Made by a program: the position numbers and the translations under genes. From positions 1 through 25,684 of IMG/VR virus record IMGVR_UViG_3300047276_000453: a DNA stretch of 25,684 bases. One strand, given 5' to 3'. Source of the DNA: a virus. How positions within the stretch are numbered: position 1 is the stretch's first letter; every line of letters starts with the position of its first letter. Below the pieces are notes generated by a model that did no database searches, had not been told where the DNA came from, and was given only the letters and a program-made list of their open reading frames with translations. This document shows, in pieces, positions 13,696 through 21,603 of the stretch.

Positions 13696-13932
13696 TTAGG
13701 ACACCGTTCCCGTAACCTTTTCGTAGGTGTTTTGGGAAATCTCGGTGCGGAAGCGATGGGTGAAACCGATTTCGTAATCCATCGGGCCGCCGGGCGGCGC
13801 GGTTTCGGTAAGCTTGATGTTGAAGGTCAAGGTCGTAACGCCGCCGTTGGCGTTCGCGTCGGCGACGATTTGCGACCAAGAGGCCGACAAGAGGGAACCG
13901 AGCTCGGCGGTGAGGGAAGCGGGAAGGGCCAT
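13696..13932 (-). CDS. small head-module protein (78 aa)
   Basis: Small protein between the putative scaffold and capsid genes. It begins with a helix (ASLTAELGSLLSASWSQIVAD broken at the middle), followed by NANGGVTTLTFNIKLTETAPP and strands IGFTHRFRTEISQN. The position suits a capsid decoration protein (as lambda D, between protease and coat) or a scaffold partner. No family is recognised; the predicted helix-plus-beta mix does not settle it. Spacing to both neighbours is short (9 and 35 bases). Confidence 0.65.
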   Translation of the reverse strand: MALPASLTAELGSLLSASWSQIVADANANGGVTTLTFNIKLTETAPPGGPMDYEIGFTHRFRTEISQNTYEKVTGTVS

Positions 13933-13941
13933 CGTCGGGGG

Positions 13942-14403
13942 TTACTTAAGGCCGAGGTGTTTCAGAATCGCGGGGCGATTCTTGTCGTAAAACGCTTGGG
14001 CCTTGGCGGGTTCCTTTTGCTTGATTTCGAGATACTCGGACCAAACATCGCCCGCCGACTTCGCGGAAGCTTCCAGGGGAAGGTCGACCGGGGCCGCGCC
14101 GACCGCGGCGACAATGCTCGCGGCCTTCTTGCCAACCGTCTCAATCGCGTCGACGGCCTGGGCCTTGAGCGCGTTGGACTCGGCGAGGGCCTTGGTCAAT
14201 TCATCGACCTTGGCGGCGAGGGTATCGCGTTCCGCGGAAACCGCGGCGAGGGCCTTGAGCTCGTTGGTCGCGTCGGAAACGGCGGCGGCGAGGGCGACAT
14301 TGTCGGCCTTGACCGCGGCGAGCTCCTTCGACAGCGACTCGACTTCGACGGCCTTGCCCGAAAAAGCGGACTTAAGGGCCTTGAGGGATTGTTCGAGGGT
14401 CAT
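13942..14403 (-). CDS. coiled-coil putative scaffolding protein (153 aa)
   Basis: Residues 1-100 form a long Ala/Glu/Lys/Leu helix with heptad spacing (EVESLSKELAAVKADNVAL, ERDTLAAKVDELTKALAE), typical of scaffolding proteins that guide prohead assembly. The C-terminal part (GDVWSEYLEIKQKEPAKAQA, then FYDKNRPAILKHLG) is a compact basic end of a type seen in many phage head-module proteins and could contact the coat protein. It is between the protease and the capsid genes. The conserved 16-base element lies nine bases upstream of the ATG, a good SD spacing. Confidence 0.6.
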   Translation of the reverse strand: MTLEQSLKALKSAFSGKAVEVESLSKELAAVKADNVALAAAVSDATNELKALAAVSAERDTLAAKVDELTKALAESNALKAQAVDAIETVGKKAASIVAAVGAAPVDLPLEASAKSAGDVWSEYLEIKQKEPAKAQAFYDKNRPAILKHLGLK

Positions 14404-14412
14404 CGGTTTAGT

Positions 14413-14428
14413 CCTCCGCGGGAGTCAA
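14413..14428 (-). promoter_or_regulatory. conserved 16-base SD-hairpin element, copy 4
   Basis: Minus strand TTGACTCCCGCGGAGG; its TGA is the stop codon of the prohead protease gene, and the ATG at 14403 follows GGAGG by nine bases. Ribosomes ending the protease would melt the hairpin, so translation of the scaffold could be coupled to the protease. Confidence 0.85.
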
Positions 14429-15825
14429 GCGATGCGGCCCTTGGACCGCTTGGAACCGCGACGATTATGCTTCTCGTCGGTATCGACCGCGTCGTCGCCC
14501 GACTCGGCCTCGTCGTTGATGTCCTCGTCGTCCTTTTCCTCGGATTCGGGTTCGTCCTTCTTTTCGTCGTCCTCGGCGGAAGGTTGGGGCGGTTCGCCCT
14601 TTTCGTCCTTGTCGTCGTCGGTCGCGTCCTCGGACTTTTCCTCGTCGTCCTTCTTTTCGTCGTCCTTGGCGGGTTCCTCGTCGTCGGATTCGGGTTCCCC
14701 GTTCTCCTCCTCGTCGTCCTCGGATTCGGCATCGTCCTTCTTATCCTCGTCCTCGGACTTTTCCTCGCCCTCGTCCTCCTCGGACTTGGGTTCGGTATCG
14801 TCGTCCTTGTCCTCGGTTTCCTTTTCGTCCTCGTCCTCCTCGTCGTCGCCTTCGCCCTTCATCTTGGGCGACGCGGCGAGGGCCTTGAGGAGCTTACCGC
14901 CAAGCGCGCGGGCCGACGCGAAACGGGAAAGGACCTTGGCCTCCTCGTTTTCGCCCTCCTCGGCGCGCTCGTCGTTTTCCTCGTCCGCTTCCATTTGGGC
15001 GGCGACTTCCGGGGAAAGGAGCTCCATCATTTCGTCCCAACCGCGGACCAAGCCCGTTACGAGGCCGAGGTCCGCCGCCTTGCGACCCGAAAAGATTTGG
15101 GCCTCAAGGGACGACTCGTCGACGAATTCGCGGACGGCCTTCACATCGGCCTTGAACGATTCCCAAATCTCGACGACCTCGCCTTGCAACATCTCGCGTT
15201 GTTCGGCGGTCAAGCTCGTCCCGGCGATGCCCGCGCCCTTGTATTTCCCGGCCTTAATCACATCGACAATGATGCCCGCGTCGGCGTATCGCTTGGATTC
15301 GTCCTCGTAAGCGATGAAGCAACCGACCGAACCGACCGAGCTCGACGGGGTCGCGTAGAATTCGCTCGCCTGGGAACCCAACCAATAGGCCGCCGAGCAA
15401 GCTTCGTTGTCGGTAAAGGCGATGACCTTCTTGGACATTTCGCGGATTCGCGACGCAAGCTCCGGGACACCGACCGAGGTCCCGCCAGGGGAATCAATGG
15501 CGAGAATGATGGTCGTAATCGCCTCGTCGCGCTCGCAATCCTCAAGCATTTCCTCGACGGCGTTGAGGTCGCAACAACCGCACATCCGTTCAAGCTCCGA
15601 CAAACCGCGACCGATGACCCCGCGGACCGGGACGACCGCGAACGGCGGGAATTTTTCGAGGACGGGTTGCGCGCCGTAAATCGCGGCGAGCATTTCGCCC
15701 ATTTCCGACGACTTCGCCGTTAGGGGGATTTCGAGGGACGCGGCGCGTTCCAGGAAGTCCGACGCAAGGGTCGGATTAATGAGCAAAGGCCGACGGGCCT
15801 TAAGGTCCTTGATAAGTGAGCGCAT
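14425..15825 (-). CDS. S49-type prohead protease with long acidic tail (466 aa)
   Basis: Residues 60-280 match the SppA/S49 (lambda gpC-like) serine protease: AIDSPGGTSVG (109-119), catalytic Ser144 in ACSAAYWLGS, SSVGSVGCF (162-170) and Lys196 in AGKYKGAG. The Ser-Lys distance of 52 residues equals that I recall for lambda gpC. The protease matures the prohead. Residues 324-451 are almost only Asp, Glu, Lys and Ser, a low-complexity acidic tail, closed by a basic end (HNRRGSKRSKGRIA). In lambda the C-terminal part of this gene encodes the scaffold, so this tail may act as built-in scaffold or keep space in the prohead. It follows the portal gene by 18 bases. Confidence 0.9.
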   Translation of the reverse strand: MRSLIKDLKARRPLLINPTLASDFLERAASLEIPLTAKSSEMGEMLAAIYGAQPVLEKFPPFAVVPVRGVIGRGLSELERMCGCCDLNAVEEMLEDCERDEAITTIILAIDSPGGTSVGVPELASRIREMSKKVIAFTDNEACSAAYWLGSQASEFYATPSSSVGSVGCFIAYEDESKRYADAGIIVDVIKAGKYKGAGIAGTSLTAEQREMLQGEVVEIWESFKADVKAVREFVDESSLEAQIFSGRKAADLGLVTGLVRGWDEMMELLSPEVAAQMEADEENDERAEEGENEEAKVLSRFASARALGGKLLKALAASPKMKGEGDDEEDEDEKETEDKDDDTEPKSEEDEGEEKSEDEDKKDDAESEDDEEENGEPESDDEEPAKDDEKKDDEEKSEDATDDDKDEKGEPPQPSAEDDEKKDEPESEEKDDEDINDEAESGDDAVDTDEKHNRRGSKRSKGRIA

Positions 15826-15843
15826 CTTGGTAAAAGTTAAGGA

Positions 15844-17424
15844 TTAGGGGTTGCCCGGATTGGAAAGGGGTTGGAAACCGTCCAACGCGGAACCGGGATT
15901 CGCGGAGGCGGAGGCAGAGTCGATGTCGGCGGGCGATGTATTGTTCGGGCGGTAGACCCAAGACGGCGGGACATTGTATTTCGCCGCCGTGTCGATGATG
16001 AACCGCGCGTCGGCGGCCCGGCGTTCCGTCTCCTCGATAAAGTCCATCCCTTGTTCGGCGTAATGGTCCGACAAGGACTTGAGGCCCATTTGGATATCGG
16101 TTTGATTGGCGGTCGCCTCGCGGCCCGCGTCGACGGTGACGCGACGAGGGGTTACCCAATTGACCCGATGCCAATTGTCGGTCGACGGCGACGGGAGCTC
16201 GCCGTTGGCGATGGCGTTGGAAATGACATAAGCCCAGGTCGGCGCGCAAAGGCGATGGATAAGGACTTGTTGACGGGCCAGGAAAACGCGTTCGGCCTTG
16301 GCTACAATCAAACGCATCGCGGCCCCGGCCTTGTTCGGTTCGACGACGAATTCGTAAGGCAAAATCCCTTGGCAGGAACCGCGCTCCAAATGCTCGACCA
16401 TCCCGACATAAGCGGACGACCCGCGCGTCGATGTATGCGACTCAAGCTTTTCGCCGGGGGCGAGCGCGAGAATCTTCCCACCGACGAACGAACCGACCTC
16501 GTTGGGGTTGTTGTAAACGCCGTTCGGGTAATCCTGCGGTTTCATCCCGAACGCCTCAAAGTCGGCGATGTCGCCCGCGAATTGGCCCGATTCCTTGGTA
16601 ATCGTCCGAACGATATCCGCGTTCGCTTTTTGGGCGAGCTTTTCAAGGGATACGATTTCGAGGACATCGACAACATTGTTGATGGAATGTTGCATCGGCG
16701 AATAAGCCCGCGCCCCCGTGACTTGTTCGGGATGATGGATATGCATTACCGACGACGCGGGCAAGTCGCGTCCCGTTCCGTCCGAACGGATTACATTATA
16801 CGAGATAACCGCGCCCCATTTGTTGAAACGCACACCGTCGAAAAGTCCGTCCGCGGAACCGCCCGCGTTGTTCGTATTGCCGACCCGGTGGGCCTCAATC
16901 AATTGGAGCAACGGACGACCGTTGGAGTCGTATGTCTTAAGCGCGAAAATCTCCCCGTCGACATCGACCTTCTTGCACGCGATTTGTTGGAGCTCCTGCC
17001 AATTGTAGCGACCCGTCACCTCGCAAGGGCGGTTCGCCCAATCGTCGAAATACTTTTGGGCAATCTTGTCCCAAGCGGCATCGCCCGACGCGGGTTGCGC
17101 CTTGATTCCGTCGCCTACGGCGTAGACCGCCATATCTTGAATCATTTGGCGGATAAGCCCCGAATTGACCGACAACCAACGCATTTTCCGCGTCAGCTCC
17201 TGGCGGTCGAAGGTCGACATTACCCGCTTGAAATCCGCGGGATACGGCGAATTAATCCATTCGCGTTTGTTGGAGAATTTCGCGCCCTCAAATTGCGAGA
17301 AGATTCCCGAACCGCCGCCGTAATTCCCCGAAATGCCGTCCGCGCGGGCCTTCAATCCCTTGCGTTTCGCTTGCGGGGCGGCATCCTTGACCGACGGTTT
17401 CTTGGCGGGAATCTTTTTGGGCAT
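15844..17424 (-). CDS. portal protein, lambda gpB family (526 aa)
   Basis: Length, order (after gpW-like, before S49 protease) and sequence pattern match lambda-type portal proteins, the dodecameric ring through which DNA enters the head. Characteristic segments include YPADFKRVMSTFDRQELTRK near the start, NSGLIRQMIQDMAVYAVG, a central DVDGEIFALKTYDSNGRPLL, LPASSVMHIHHPEQVTGARA and the C-terminal Pro/Asn/Ser-rich region (NNTSPADIDSASASANPG). The N-terminus is a basic Lys/Pro/Ala tail that could touch DNA. The ATG follows the gpW-like stop by 18 bases, without an SD (GTTAACTTTCCT). Confidence 0.9.
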   Translation of the reverse strand: MPKKIPAKKPSVKDAAPQAKRKGLKARADGISGNYGGGSGIFSQFEGAKFSNKREWINSPYPADFKRVMSTFDRQELTRKMRWLSVNSGLIRQMIQDMAVYAVGDGIKAQPASGDAAWDKIAQKYFDDWANRPCEVTGRYNWQELQQIACKKVDVDGEIFALKTYDSNGRPLLQLIEAHRVGNTNNAGGSADGLFDGVRFNKWGAVISYNVIRSDGTGRDLPASSVMHIHHPEQVTGARAYSPMQHSINNVVDVLEIVSLEKLAQKANADIVRTITKESGQFAGDIADFEAFGMKPQDYPNGVYNNPNEVGSFVGGKILALAPGEKLESHTSTRGSSAYVGMVEHLERGSCQGILPYEFVVEPNKAGAAMRLIVAKAERVFLARQQVLIHRLCAPTWAYVISNAIANGELPSPSTDNWHRVNWVTPRRVTVDAGREATANQTDIQMGLKSLSDHYAEQGMDFIEETERRAADARFIIDTAAKYNVPPSWVYRPNNTSPADIDSASASANPGSALDGFQPLSNPGNP

Positions 17425-17442
17425 AGGAAAGTTAACCTCGGA

Positions 17443-17712
17443 TTAAAGGCCGCGGAAAGTCCAAAGCCCGTTATAAACCCGGACCACATCGCGGGACCCA
17501 TACTTGTTGGGGTCCTTGATTTGCAAAGCATACCGACATTCGACGAGGACCGTTTGGACCTCCATCGGGAAAGACTTGGTCACGCTCGTCCCGGAATCCG
17601 AATAGGACATCATCGTCTTACCCTCGACTAACATCGCGGCGGCCTTGTCCCGAATCGCCTCGATTTGGGATTGGTTGAGAATAAGAAAGCAACCCGTCGG
17701 GTTCGTCGCCAT
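17443..17712 (-). CDS. gpW-like head-tail joining protein (89 aa)
   Basis: Between the large terminase and the portal, as lambda W. Helix SQIEAIRDKAAAMLVEGKTM followed by a beta hairpin with SYSDSGTSVTKSFPME and a second helix (VQTVLVECRYALQ) gives the helix-hairpin-helix order of gpW, which stabilises packaged DNA and forms part of the tail attachment site. It is longer than lambda gpW (68 residues) by a C-terminal segment (DPNKYGSRDVVRVYNGLW). The ATG lies three bases after the GGAGG of a conserved 16-base element. A 110-base gap before it, after the terminase stop, holds only that element. Confidence 0.65.
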   Translation of the reverse strand: MATNPTGCFLILNQSQIEAIRDKAAAMLVEGKTMMSYSDSGTSVTKSFPMEVQTVLVECRYALQIKDPNKYGSRDVVRVYNGLWTFRGL

Positions 17713-17715
17713 AAT

Positions 17716-17731
17716 CCTCCGCGGGAGTCAA
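17716..17731 (-). promoter_or_regulatory. conserved 16-base SD-hairpin element, copy 5
   Basis: Minus strand TTGACTCCCGCGGAGG, then ATT and the ATG at 17712. It is separated from the upstream terminase stop by about 110 bases, so here coupling to an upstream gene is not evident. Confidence 0.85.
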
Positions 17732-17840
17732 AGCGGACGGCCTCCGCGCGCGTAAGCTCGCAAAGGGCCGTTGCCACCTCTCCAACCCAAGCCCGAATCT
17801 TTGAGGCGCGTCCCCAATCTCGCGACCTTCCGCGGCCTTG

Positions 17841-19703
17841 TCAAACCGTCTCGTCGGGTTTCGCCTCGACCGCGTCGTCGACCAGGACCGCCCCCGTAAG
17901 CTTCCAACCCAACGCCGGGACCAACCCGATGACCTCGCAATCCCAAAAATGGTTTTGGTTCTTAACCAACCCAAGGTCCGAACGGTTCTTGGACTTATGG
18001 ACCGCGACGGGTTCCCATACCGCCCGACCGTTCGCCGATACGACGCGCCGTTCCGACTGCATTTGTTGGATATACTCGTCGGGGACATCGACCGGGCGCG
18101 TATGCCGCCCGCGACGGATAAGGAGGGCCAAGGTGTCCTTAAGGCGGAGGTTGGAAAAGTAAATGACCTTTGCCCGCTTGGACCCAATCGCCTCGACGAC
18201 GGGGACCGAGTAAGGCCGCATTTCGACCTTCGTCGTCCCGTTCGGTAGGCGGACCTTCCAAGGGAATTCGTTGCGTTGGTCGCCGCGCGTCGCAACCCAA
18301 CCGTTCGTTCCGCAAGCCGTAAGGACCTCGTCCTTCTTGTCGCCGCAATCGACGAACACATTGGACGAATGAACCGCGTATTTCTTTTGCAAGTCAACGA
18401 GCTCGCCCCAGGCCAACGCGAACCCGCAAGCGATGAGGCGCGACCGACCTTCCCCGTTCCAAGACCTAACGACCCAATAGAAGCCACCCTTTTGCACATC
18501 GACCCCCATAAAGCGGAAACGAACAAAGTCCGCCGCCTCGCGGTCTGCCGCCGTAAGCTTCCCGCCCGCCGTCGGTCGCCCTTTGACGAACCCGCCCTCC
18601 TCGTCCCAATCCGCCCCCATCGGATATTCGCCGACCGCGGCCTCCATTTTGATTTCGTCGACCTCCTCCTTCCAATTCTCGGCGAGCCGTTGTTGGACGA
18701 ATTCACGACGCGCGGTATTATCGGCCCGGTCCTCGTATGCCCGCTTCGCCTCGATGCACTCGACCGCGAGGTCGCCCCAGGTCAAACCCCATTGGGCGCA
18801 AAGGGAGTTATACGAATACCCTCGCCGCGACTTGGGCGCGTCGGGGTTCGTCTCGACATACTTGCCCGACTTGTTGAGCTCCGCGCGGACCTTGTTGGAG
18901 TCCTTGAAATGCGTATCGCATCCCTTGCATTTGTAGGTCGTCCCCTTGCGGACGATTTCAAGGTCCCAACCCGTCGGCGTTCGCGCCGATTCTGGATAGA
19001 CGATTTGGGTCCATTCCCAAGGTTGCCGCGTCCCGCAATTCGGGCAACAAAATGTCCAAACCGACCGCGAGGTCGTCGCATACCAAGACGACCAATCGTC
19101 GCCTTCGTGACCGCCCTGGGAAACGAGGACGACCTTGGATTGCCATTTGTAGGCCGTCGTCCGCGCCAACGCGTATTTAATCGCCCCAGGAACCCACAAC
19201 CAAACCTCGTCCCCCAAGACGAAACGGATTGAGCGCGATTGGAGGTTGCGCTCGTTGTTCGCCCCAAGGACCCAACAAGTGTTCCCGCGGAATTGAATCG
19301 ACCCGCGCTTGGGGATGCCCTCGGGCCCAATCGTCGCCGCGACCGCCGGGCAAGCTTCCCACAACCGCGACAATCGGTTTTCCAGGAGGTCCTCCGCGTT
19401 GCGGTCAATCTCGCGGAGGATTAAGGTCGGCCCCGGCATAAGGACGGGGATGATGCAGGACGCGGCCTCGACGACCCAAGACTTCGACATTTGGACCGCA
19501 CCCAAAATCCCGATTTCCAAAACCTCCGGGTCCGCCAAGGCCCGCAACGGTTCCGCCAACCAAGGCGAATTCGTAATCCGAAACGGACCAGGCAAAGGCG
19601 AATAGGGAATCGACTTGATGTTGTGTTCAAGGAAATCGACGGGGTCCCGATGCGGGTCGGGCGCAAGGACCGACCGCAACCCCGCCTCGAAACCGTCAAC
19701 CAT
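17841..19703 (-). CDS. terminase large subunit, lambda gpA type (620 aa)
   Basis: Packaging motor and nuclease of the GpA family. Residues 68-75 (GAVQMSKS) correspond to the degenerate Walker A loop of this family, VLGDEVW (162-168) to Walker B with D165 and E166, and GVDVQKGGFYWVV near 400 to the first acidic residue (D402) of the nuclease domain. Two Cys pairs, C220-x2-C223 and C259-x2-C262, form a zinc-ribbon-like insert, which is seen in many GpA proteins. The start MVDGFEAGL overlaps the small subunit by eight bases; the longer frame upstream has no support. It pairs with the small subunit to cut and package DNA. Confidence 0.92.
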   Translation of the reverse strand: MVDGFEAGLRSVLAPDPHRDPVDFLEHNIKSIPYSPLPGPFRITNSPWLAEPLRALADPEVLEIGILGAVQMSKSWVVEAASCIIPVLMPGPTLILREIDRNAEDLLENRLSRLWEACPAVAATIGPEGIPKRGSIQFRGNTCWVLGANNERNLQSRSIRFVLGDEVWLWVPGAIKYALARTTAYKWQSKVVLVSQGGHEGDDWSSWYATTSRSVWTFCCPNCGTRQPWEWTQIVYPESARTPTGWDLEIVRKGTTYKCKGCDTHFKDSNKVRAELNKSGKYVETNPDAPKSRRGYSYNSLCAQWGLTWGDLAVECIEAKRAYEDRADNTARREFVQQRLAENWKEEVDEIKMEAAVGEYPMGADWDEEGGFVKGRPTAGGKLTAADREAADFVRFRFMGVDVQKGGFYWVVRSWNGEGRSRLIACGFALAWGELVDLQKKYAVHSSNVFVDCGDKKDEVLTACGTNGWVATRGDQRNEFPWKVRLPNGTTKVEMRPYSVPVVEAIGSKRAKVIYFSNLRLKDTLALLIRRGRHTRPVDVPDEYIQQMQSERRVVSANGRAVWEPVAVHKSKNRSDLGLVKNQNHFWDCEVIGLVPALGWKLTGAVLVDDAVEAKPDETV

Positions 19704-20349
19704 TGGGACCGCCCTCCTCGCCGAGCTCGATGTCGGGCCGCGTAATCCGCACATCCCCGACGACCTCCTCCTCCGCCGACTCCGTCATCGTCGACCATTT
19801 CGCGAGGAGCTTTTGGACCTTCTCGTCGATGACCTTTAACGCCGTCCCAGGCGCATCGGGGTTCGCCCCAGGAGCGACCTCGACGGGCATCGACAAGAGG
19901 TCCGCCTTAATCTCGGACAGAATCCGCGAAAACTTGTCCAAGGCGAGCGATGTCTTAATCAGCTCCTTGGACTCAATCCGTCGGGCAAGGGCCTCGCGCT
20001 CGACGACGACCAATGTCTTGAGGATGTTTTGGTAAGTAATGTAAAGCTTGGGTTCCTGCGGGTCCGACATATCCCGCGCGGCGATATACCGTTGCCGCGC
20101 CGCCTCCTTAAGCTCGCGATGCCGTTCGACCGTTTGCTCAAAATCGTCGTCGGGGTTGATGCGACCGGGGTCGACATTAATTTCCGTCCGTTCCTTAACG
20201 CCGCCGCGTTGACCGCGCAACAACCGCGCGTCCCGCCAGGCCGTCGCCGCTTCCAACGAATCCGTCGGCATCCCTTCCGAAATCAATTGCCGCGCGCGCG
20301 ACAAACCGAACCCGAAATGTTCGGCGATTTGACGATGCGTTAAACTCAT
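19696..20349 (-). CDS. terminase small subunit, Nu1-like (217 aa)
   Basis: The N-terminus (THRQIAEHFGFGLSRARQLI, residues 4-23) is a helix-turn-helix of the type that recognises packaging sites in lambda Nu1. Residues 70-160 are long charged helices (ERHRELKEAARQRYIAARDM, EALARRIESKELIKTSLA) suited to oligomerisation, and the acidic end (ESAEEEVVGDVRITRPDIE) could contact the large subunit. It begins at an ATGA overlap with the upstream DNA-binding gene and overlaps the large subunit by eight bases. The site it binds is not identifiable here. Confidence 0.8.
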   Translation of the reverse strand: MSLTHRQIAEHFGFGLSRARQLISEGMPTDSLEAATAWRDARLLRGQRGGVKERTEINVDPGRINPDDDFEQTVERHRELKEAARQRYIAARDMSDPQEPKLYITYQNILKTLVVVEREALARRIESKELIKTSLALDKFSRILSEIKADLLSMPVEVAPGANPDAPGTALKVIDEKVQKLLAKWSTMTESAEEEVVGDVRITRPDIELGEEGGPNG

Positions 20350-21116
20350 TTGCGTTTACCGACGGACTTTGCCGCGTTTCCGCCCGCCCCCTTGGGTTGA
20401 CTGACTGTTTTTGCGCAAATGAAGCGAGGTCGCGCCGCGGAGCGTTCCCCCCCTTGAACCCTAATAGATTCCTTCCCGGGGGGGGTCGTCGCGTGAAAAT
20501 CGACGAAAATCCTCGTTTTTTGCAATAAATCGGGGGTTTTTCCGTTGATGCGACGGACGACCGACGCGGCCCGCATATTTTTGACCTCCTCCTCGGGTCG
20601 CATAAACCTTGAGGGTTCAAGTCCGAGCTGACGGAGGAGCTTACGACAACGCAACGACACCGCGGACCTGGTAATCCCGTGACGACGGGCGAGGACGGTC
20701 ATACGCGGCGGGCATCCCTCGCCGACGACGAGGCGGATGATGTCGGCGGTCAAAGACATATCGGGGTCGGTCGACTTGTCCAACGACTCAAGGAGGAAGT
20801 GAAGGGTTGCGCGTAAGCGGAACGATGCGAGGTCAAGCTCGGCGAGGCGAGGGTCGGTCGTCGTCTCGTTGGCGATGACATCGTCAAGGGCAGACGGTGT
20901 CGAGAAGGTCGATGGGTCGAGGCGATGGAATTGGTCGTCGTTGGTATGATGTTCCGAGAAGTCAAATTTATCTTGGTTCATTCGCGACTCGGTAACGGGC
21001 GACGGGTCGTCGAGCGCGTCGGCCTTGAACGCGCCCGATGCGATGAGGTCGCGGCGTTCCTTTTCGGTAAGCTTGGACCACCAACGGCGGTATTCTTTTG
21101 ATATGTTTCCGGGCAA
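20346..21116 (-). CDS. putative DNA-binding protein with sigma-region-4-like HTH (up to 256 aa)
   Basis: The core (residues about 125-190) contains MTVLARRHGITRSAVSLRCR, a helix-turn-helix like that of sigma-70 region 4 or related regulators, preceded by a helical LTADIIRLVVGEG. The N-terminal segment (SKEYRRWWSKLTEKERRDLI) looks like real coding sequence, which argues for starting at the TTG at 21116; the first ATG is at 20981. No SD is seen at either. The C-terminal 60 residues are basic and Gly/Ser-rich, probably disordered. Directly before the terminase small subunit (ATGA junction), it might control late genes or assist packaging. Start position is uncertain. Confidence 0.65.
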   Translation of the reverse strand: MPGNISKEYRRWWSKLTEKERRDLIASGAFKADALDDPSPVTESRMNQDKFDFSEHHTNDDQFHRLDPSTFSTPSALDDVIANETTTDPRLAELDLASFRLRATLHFLLESLDKSTDPDMSLTADIIRLVVGEGCPPRMTVLARRHGITRSAVSLRCRKLLRQLGLEPSRFMRPEEEVKNMRAASVVRRINGKTPDLLQKTRIFVDFHATTPPGKESIRVQGGERSAARPRFICAKTVSQPKGAGGNAAKSVGKRK

Positions 21117-21150
21117 GGCGGGAACATATTTAAAAGGAAATTTAGGCGGG

Positions 21151-21525
21151 TCAAATGAGAGTTAGGTTGATGTATAGGCCGAGGGCCGCGTCGTAACGGA
21201 TGAAGCCCTTGGTCGTTAGGCGACGGCGGAGGGAATCGGGTTGGTAGGGTTTGCGTCCCTTGGCGCGGACGACTTGGGCGGCGAGGTCGGTCGTAAGCTT
21301 GCGGAAGTCGGTCGGGGTCATTTGGGCCGGGAAGTCGGACGCGACGATTTGGCGGAGGTTGTCGTTGCGTTGTTCCTTGGCCCTGGACGCGGCCTCGGTC
21401 GCGGCGCGTCGGATTGCTTCCATACGGTCGGGGTCCTCGGTCCAAAGTCGTTGCCAATGGGCGAGTCGACGGAGGCGGAGGAAATGCCCGCGTCGGTATT
21501 TGAGGGGTCGGGATGGGTTAGCCAT
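21151..21525 (-). CDS. hypothetical basic, possibly DNA-binding protein (124 aa)
   Basis: First gene after the repeat-rich control region. It is rich in Arg and Lys, with helices at about 15-60 (HFLRLRRLAHWQRLWTEDPD, RMEAIRRAATEAASRAKEQR), then LRQIVASDFPAQMTPTDF, and an end (PDSLRRRLTTKGFIRYDA followed by ALGLYINL) that looks like the recognition helix plus wing of a winged helix. It may bind the nearby repeats at 21629-21664, either as origin-binding protein or as autoregulator; this is inference from position and charge. No known family. The next gene follows after 34 bases. Confidence 0.65.
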   Translation of the reverse strand: MANPSRPLKYRRGHFLRLRRLAHWQRLWTEDPDRMEAIRRAATEAASRAKEQRNDNLRQIVASDFPAQMTPTDFRKLTTDLAAQVVRAKGRKPYQPDSLRRRLTTKGFIRYDAALGLYINLTLI

Positions 21526-21576
21526 TTCGGTAAACGATATTTAACCCCCAAGAGGTTGCTTGCGGAGGTAATACGA

Positions 21577-21597
21577 CCCCCCCGTAAGGGTGGGGGG
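21577..21597 (-). other. GC-rich hairpin in the control region
   Basis: A run of seven C (21577-21583) and a run of six G (21592-21597) on the plus strand are separated by GTAAGGGT, so the transcript from either strand can form a six-pair GC stem with an eight-base loop. It sits downstream of the TATAAT box and could be a leader structure or attenuator; there is no T tract for a normal leftward terminator. Confidence 0.5.
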
Positions 21598-21603
21598 AGT
21601 ATT

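Noticed and set aside
14425-14862. Separate scaffold gene nested in frame in the protease gene (start at Met322), as lambda Nu3
   Set aside because: An ATG exists just before the acidic tail, but no SD or leader like those at other starts supports it, and a separate coiled-coil scaffold candidate follows.
13732-15723. Very long plus-strand open frames (663 and 435 codons) opposite the protease and capsid-module genes
   Set aside because: They are the complement of GC-rich minus-strand genes; the Ser-rich and Val/Leu-rich runs are the mirror of the Asp/Glu/Lys tail. No conserved motif, and the minus-strand reading is a clear S49 protease.
15871-17631. Plus-strand open frame of 586 codons opposite the portal gene
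   Set aside because: Arg/Asp/Val-rich composition typical of an antisense frame; the opposite strand gives a recognisable portal protein.
20447-20488. C-run and G-run pairing inside the HTH gene as a regulatory hairpin
   Set aside because: It lies in coding sequence for a Gly/Pro-rich basic tail and has a long loop; probably a by-product of codon content.
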